A stretch of DNA of 8,068 nucleotides from Pseudomonadota bacterium (GTDB lineage Bacteria > Pseudomonadota > Alphaproteobacteria > Acetobacterales > Acetobacteraceae): assembly GCA_023424475.1 (NCBI GenBank), contig JAFADX010000373.1, positions 1-8,068 of the forward strand, given 5' to 3'. Of this stretch, positions 6,594-8,068 are shown one piece after another. Position 1 is the first letter of the stretch, and each line of letters starts with the position of its first letter. A model generated the notes under the pieces. That model did not search any database, was not told where the DNA came from, and saw only the letters and a list, made by a program, of their open reading frames with translations. The position numbers were made by a program, and so were the translations under genes.

Positions 6594-6607
6594 TTGATCT
6601 GGCGCAA
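6594..6607. promoter_or_regulatory. FNR/FixK-like palindrome upstream of the CBS-BON gene
   Basis: TTGATCTGGCGCAA matches the FNR/Anr/FixK consensus TTGAT-N4-ATCAA at 8 of 10 positions, with both TTGA and CAA ends intact. Its centre (6600.5) would be at -41.5 for a transcript starting near 6642, the class II activator position, which is 20 nt before the ATG at 6662. Alternatively TTGATC (6594-6599), 17 nt, and TGGAAT (6617-6622) form a plain sigma-70 promoter with 4/6 matches each. Sequence match alone cannot decide between these. Confidence 0.33.
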
Positions 6608-6620
6608 TGCAGGCGTTGGA

Positions 6621-6647
6621 ATCGACATGCATCCTGTCCACATCGAT
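6621..6647. repeat. Imperfect dyad before the CBS-BON gene
   Basis: ATCGACATGCAT (6621-6632) and, on the opposite strand of 6636-6647, ATCGATGTGGAC match at 8 of 12 positions with a perfect ATCGA outer arm. It lies directly before the GGAGG ribosome site at 6651-6655, so it could be an operator or a weak leader hairpin. Significance is uncertain. Confidence 0.25.
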
Positions 6648-6650
6648 ACT

Positions 6651-6655
6651 GGAGG
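6651..6655 (+). promoter_or_regulatory. Ribosome binding site of the CBS-BON gene
   Basis: GGAGG is 6 nt before the ATG at 6662. It rules out the upstream in-frame ATG at 6416, which would begin inside the oppositely oriented TAXI gene. Confidence 0.8.
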
Positions 6656-6661
6656 TACCTC

Positions 6662-7360
6662 ATGAGCGGCCCCCTCGCCCGAGACCTGATGACGCCCGAC
6701 GTCGTGACCGTGCCGCCGGAGACGCCGGTGATCGCCATGGCGCGGCTGCTGGCCGATCGCGGCATTTCCGCCGTGCCCGTGGTGAATGCCGAGGGCAAGG
6801 TGCTCGGCGTCGTCACCGAAGCCGACCTCATCCGCCGCCTCGCCGGGGAGGAGGACAGGCCAACCTCCTGGTTCGGCTCGCTCTTCACCGATCCGGCAAG
6901 CCAGGCCGAACGCTACGCGCGCACCCACGGCGTGACGGCGACGGACCTGATGACCGAGGCGGTCGTGAGCGTCGCGCCCGACACGCCCGCCGCGCAGATC
7001 GCGCACCTGATGGAGGAGAGGAACATCCGCCGGGTCGTCGTGCTCGACGGCGGCAAGCTGAAGGGCATCGTCAGCCGCGCCGACCTGTTGCGCGCCCTCG
7101 TCGCGCCGCCGCACGAGGAGGCCGAGGTCTCCGACGAGCGGCTGCGCCGCGCGGTGATGGCGGCCATGAAGAAGGAGCCTTGGACCGACACATTCTACAC
7201 GATGGTCGAGGTCAAGGACGGCACGGTGACCTTCCACGGCTTCCGCCGCAGCGATGCCGTGCAGAAGGCGCTGCGCGTGCTGGCGGAGAACATCCCCGGC
7301 GTGAAGGCCGTGGTGGACGACACCCAGCCGATGCCGGTCTTCATCTACGGCGCGGCCTGA
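6662..7360 (+). CDS. CBS domain pair plus BON domain protein
   Basis: A 232-residue soluble protein with no signal peptide. Residues about 7-60 form the first CBS repeat (D-L-M-T-P-D-V-V-T-V, then G-V-V-T-E-A-D-L-I-R). Residues about 94-147 form the second (D-L-M-T-E-A-V-V-S-V, then G-I-V-S-R-A-D-L-L-R). About 155-225 is a BON domain containing V-K-D-G-T-V-T-F-H-G-F (184-194) and I-P-G-V-K-A-V (211-217). CBS pairs generally bind adenine nucleotides and sense energy state. BON domains are thought to bind phospholipids or other partners. The 34-residue linker between the CBS repeats, containing S-W-F-G-S-L-F, resembles that of other proteobacterial CBS-BON proteins. The combination suggests a stress or energy sensor without catalytic activity; the partner is unknown. 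It is divergent from the TRAP operon and overlaps the phosphoesterase gene tail-to-tail by 16 nt. A possible oxygen-responsive control site lies at 6594-6607. Confidence 0.93.
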   Translation: MSGPLARDLMTPDVVTVPPETPVIAMARLLADRGISAVPVVNAEGKVLGVVTEADLIRRLAGEEDRPTSWFGSLFTDPASQAERYARTHGVTATDLMTEAVVSVAPDTPAAQIAHLMEERNIRRVVVLDGGKLKGIVSRADLLRALVAPPHEEAEVSDERLRRAVMAAMKKEPWTDTFYTMVEVKDGTVTFHGFRRSDAVQKALRVLAENIPGVKAVVDDTQPMPVFIYGAA

Positions 7361-8068
7361 GGGCCGGCCGCGGCGCCGCGGCCTTCGCCGTCCCGGTCCT
7401 GCCCGGGCACGGCGATCCGCCGCGGCGCGAGCATCGCGAGGCCGCCATCCGCCGCGGGGCGGAAGGCATGCAGCCAGAAGTGGCGCTCGCCGTCGTCCAG
7501 CGCGCCCATCACGGGCGACGGGGCGGAGAGGATCCGCAATCCCCCGCAGCACCCCATCCAGTCGAAATGCCGGTGCCCGTGCAGGACGACGATGCGCGGG
7601 GCGAGGCGGCGGAGCCGCTGCAGCACCCAGTGACCATTGACCAGCGCCGTGCCGATGCGGTCGGCGAGCGGCGCGCCGGGGCGCGGATATTCCACCAGGT
7701 GATGGTGCAGCGCGACGAGCCAGCGCGCCGCCGGCCAGGCGGCCATCGCGCCCTCCGCCGCCCGCAACTGGCCCATCGCCACGATGCCGAGCGCGTTGGT
7801 GAAGGAGAAATGCGCCTCCGCGTTCGAGTTCAGCAGGATGACGCCGAGCCCGTCCGGCTCGGTCGGTGGCAGCACCATCGGAAAGGCATCCGCCCAGATC
7901 GCGGCAAGCCCGGCAGAGAGGCGCAGGCCGCCGGCATCGGCAAAGGCTGCGATCGCCTCGCGATGCGGCTCCAAGGCGGCGGCGAGGCTGCCGGCGAGCC
8001 GGCTGCGGCTTTCATCGAAGACCCGCACGCGCTCGCCCTGCAACGCCGCGATGGCCGACAGCGTCCGC
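7345..8068 (-). CDS. Metallophosphoesterase (calcineurin-like), C-terminal part, start outside window
   Basis: The frame is open to the right edge, giving about 240 residues of a larger protein; a TTG at 8041-8043 is not a convincing start. Visible family features are a L-N-S-N core strand followed by F-T-N-A-L-G, a histidine motif W-L-V-A-L-H-H-H-L-V-E-Y-P, and the terminal metal-ligand motif V-L-H-G-H-R-H-F-D-W. The G-H-x-H within it is the classic last motif of calcineurin-like phosphoesterases. The N-terminal metal-binding motifs (D-x-H, G-D-x-x-D, G-N-H) would lie beyond the window. It should hydrolyse a phosphodiester or phosphomonoester, possibly a cyclic nucleotide or nucleotide, but the substrate cannot be assigned. 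The last 20 or so residues are Gly/Ala/Asp/Arg-rich low complexity and are encoded over a GC palindrome and the overlap with the CBS gene, suggesting stop-codon drift into the neighbour. Confidence 0.85.
   Translation of the reverse strand, partial: RTLSAIAALQGERVRVFDESRSRLAGSLAAALEPHREAIAAFADAGGLRLSAGLAAIWADAFPMVLPPTEPDGLGVILLNSNAEAHFSFTNALGIVAMGQLRAAEGAMAAWPAARWLVALHHHLVEYPRPGAPLADRIGTALVNGHWVLQRLRRLAPRIVVLHGHRHFDWMGCCGGLRILSAPSPVMGALDDGERHFWLHAFRPAADGGLAMLAPRRIAVPGQDRDGEGRGAAAGPQAAP
7366..7383. terminator. 18-nt perfect palindrome at the CBS / phosphoesterase junction, possible terminator
   Basis: GGCCGCGGCGCCGCGGCC is self-complementary over all 18 nt and begins 5 nt after the CBS stop codon. 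Folded with a GCGC loop it makes a 7-bp all-GC stem. On the plus strand only TTCGCC follows, so a U-tract is lacking. It lies inside the last codons of the phosphoesterase gene on the other strand. It could end plus-strand transcription or act on both strands; it may also be chance in such GC-rich DNA. Confidence 0.35.

Noticed and set aside
6416..6661. In-frame upstream extension of the CBS-BON protein
   Set aside because: It would start inside the TAXI gene on the opposite strand. The GGAGG before 6662 and the immediate CBS fold fix the start there.
5495..7552. Minus-strand open frame of 685 codons spanning the TAXI and CBS genes
   Set aside because: It has Arg-rich low-complexity content in a different frame from the recognisable TAXI protein and is antisense to the CBS-BON gene.

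Overview
This window is gene-dense and very GC-rich. There is no rRNA, tRNA, transposase, CRISPR array or phage gene. Base composition, a TAXI-type TRAP transporter, a periplasmic PQQ-type sugar dehydrogenase and several short-chain acyl-CoA and SDR genes suggest an environmental alphaproteobacterium, plausibly of the Acetobacteraceae (Roseomonas-like). That placement is inferred from gene style, not from a marker gene.

Layout, left to right: (1) the C-terminal part of an acyl-CoA dehydrogenase, cut by the left edge, overlaps by 4 nt an enoyl-CoA hydratase/isomerase-family gene (both +), forming a small acyl-CoA degradation operon. (2) A secreted PQQ-dependent sugar dehydrogenase homologue (-) converges on it with a 6-nt gap. 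(3) An SDR oxidoreductase (+) diverges from the sugar dehydrogenase across 94 nt. (4) A two-gene TRAP transporter (-) follows: a TAXI solute-binding protein with a Tat-like signal, then a fused 4TM/12TM permease. A strong hairpin separates the two genes, and the permease end meets the SDR end with a 6-nt gap. (5) A CBS-CBS-BON protein (+) diverges from the TRAP operon across 142 nt that carry a candidate promoter, an FNR/FixK-like palindrome and a partial dyad. (6) A metallophosphoesterase (-) overlaps the CBS gene tail-to-tail by 16 nt and runs off the right edge.

Functionally this is mostly catabolism and uptake: a solute taken up by the TRAP system (ligand unknown), an SDR and an acyl-CoA pair for oxidation, and a periplasmic sugar oxidase. 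The CBS-BON protein looks like a stress or energy sensor. Nothing shows that these genes form one pathway, and alternating strands argue against a single operon.

I see no convincing undescribed system. The best leads are regulatory: the TAXI/CBS divergent region, the hairpin between the binding protein and permease genes, and an 18-nt perfect palindrome at the right-hand convergent junction. Two enzymes also show sequence variations worth checking: a crotonase lacking the usual hydratase glutamates, and an SDR with a lengthened cofactor loop.
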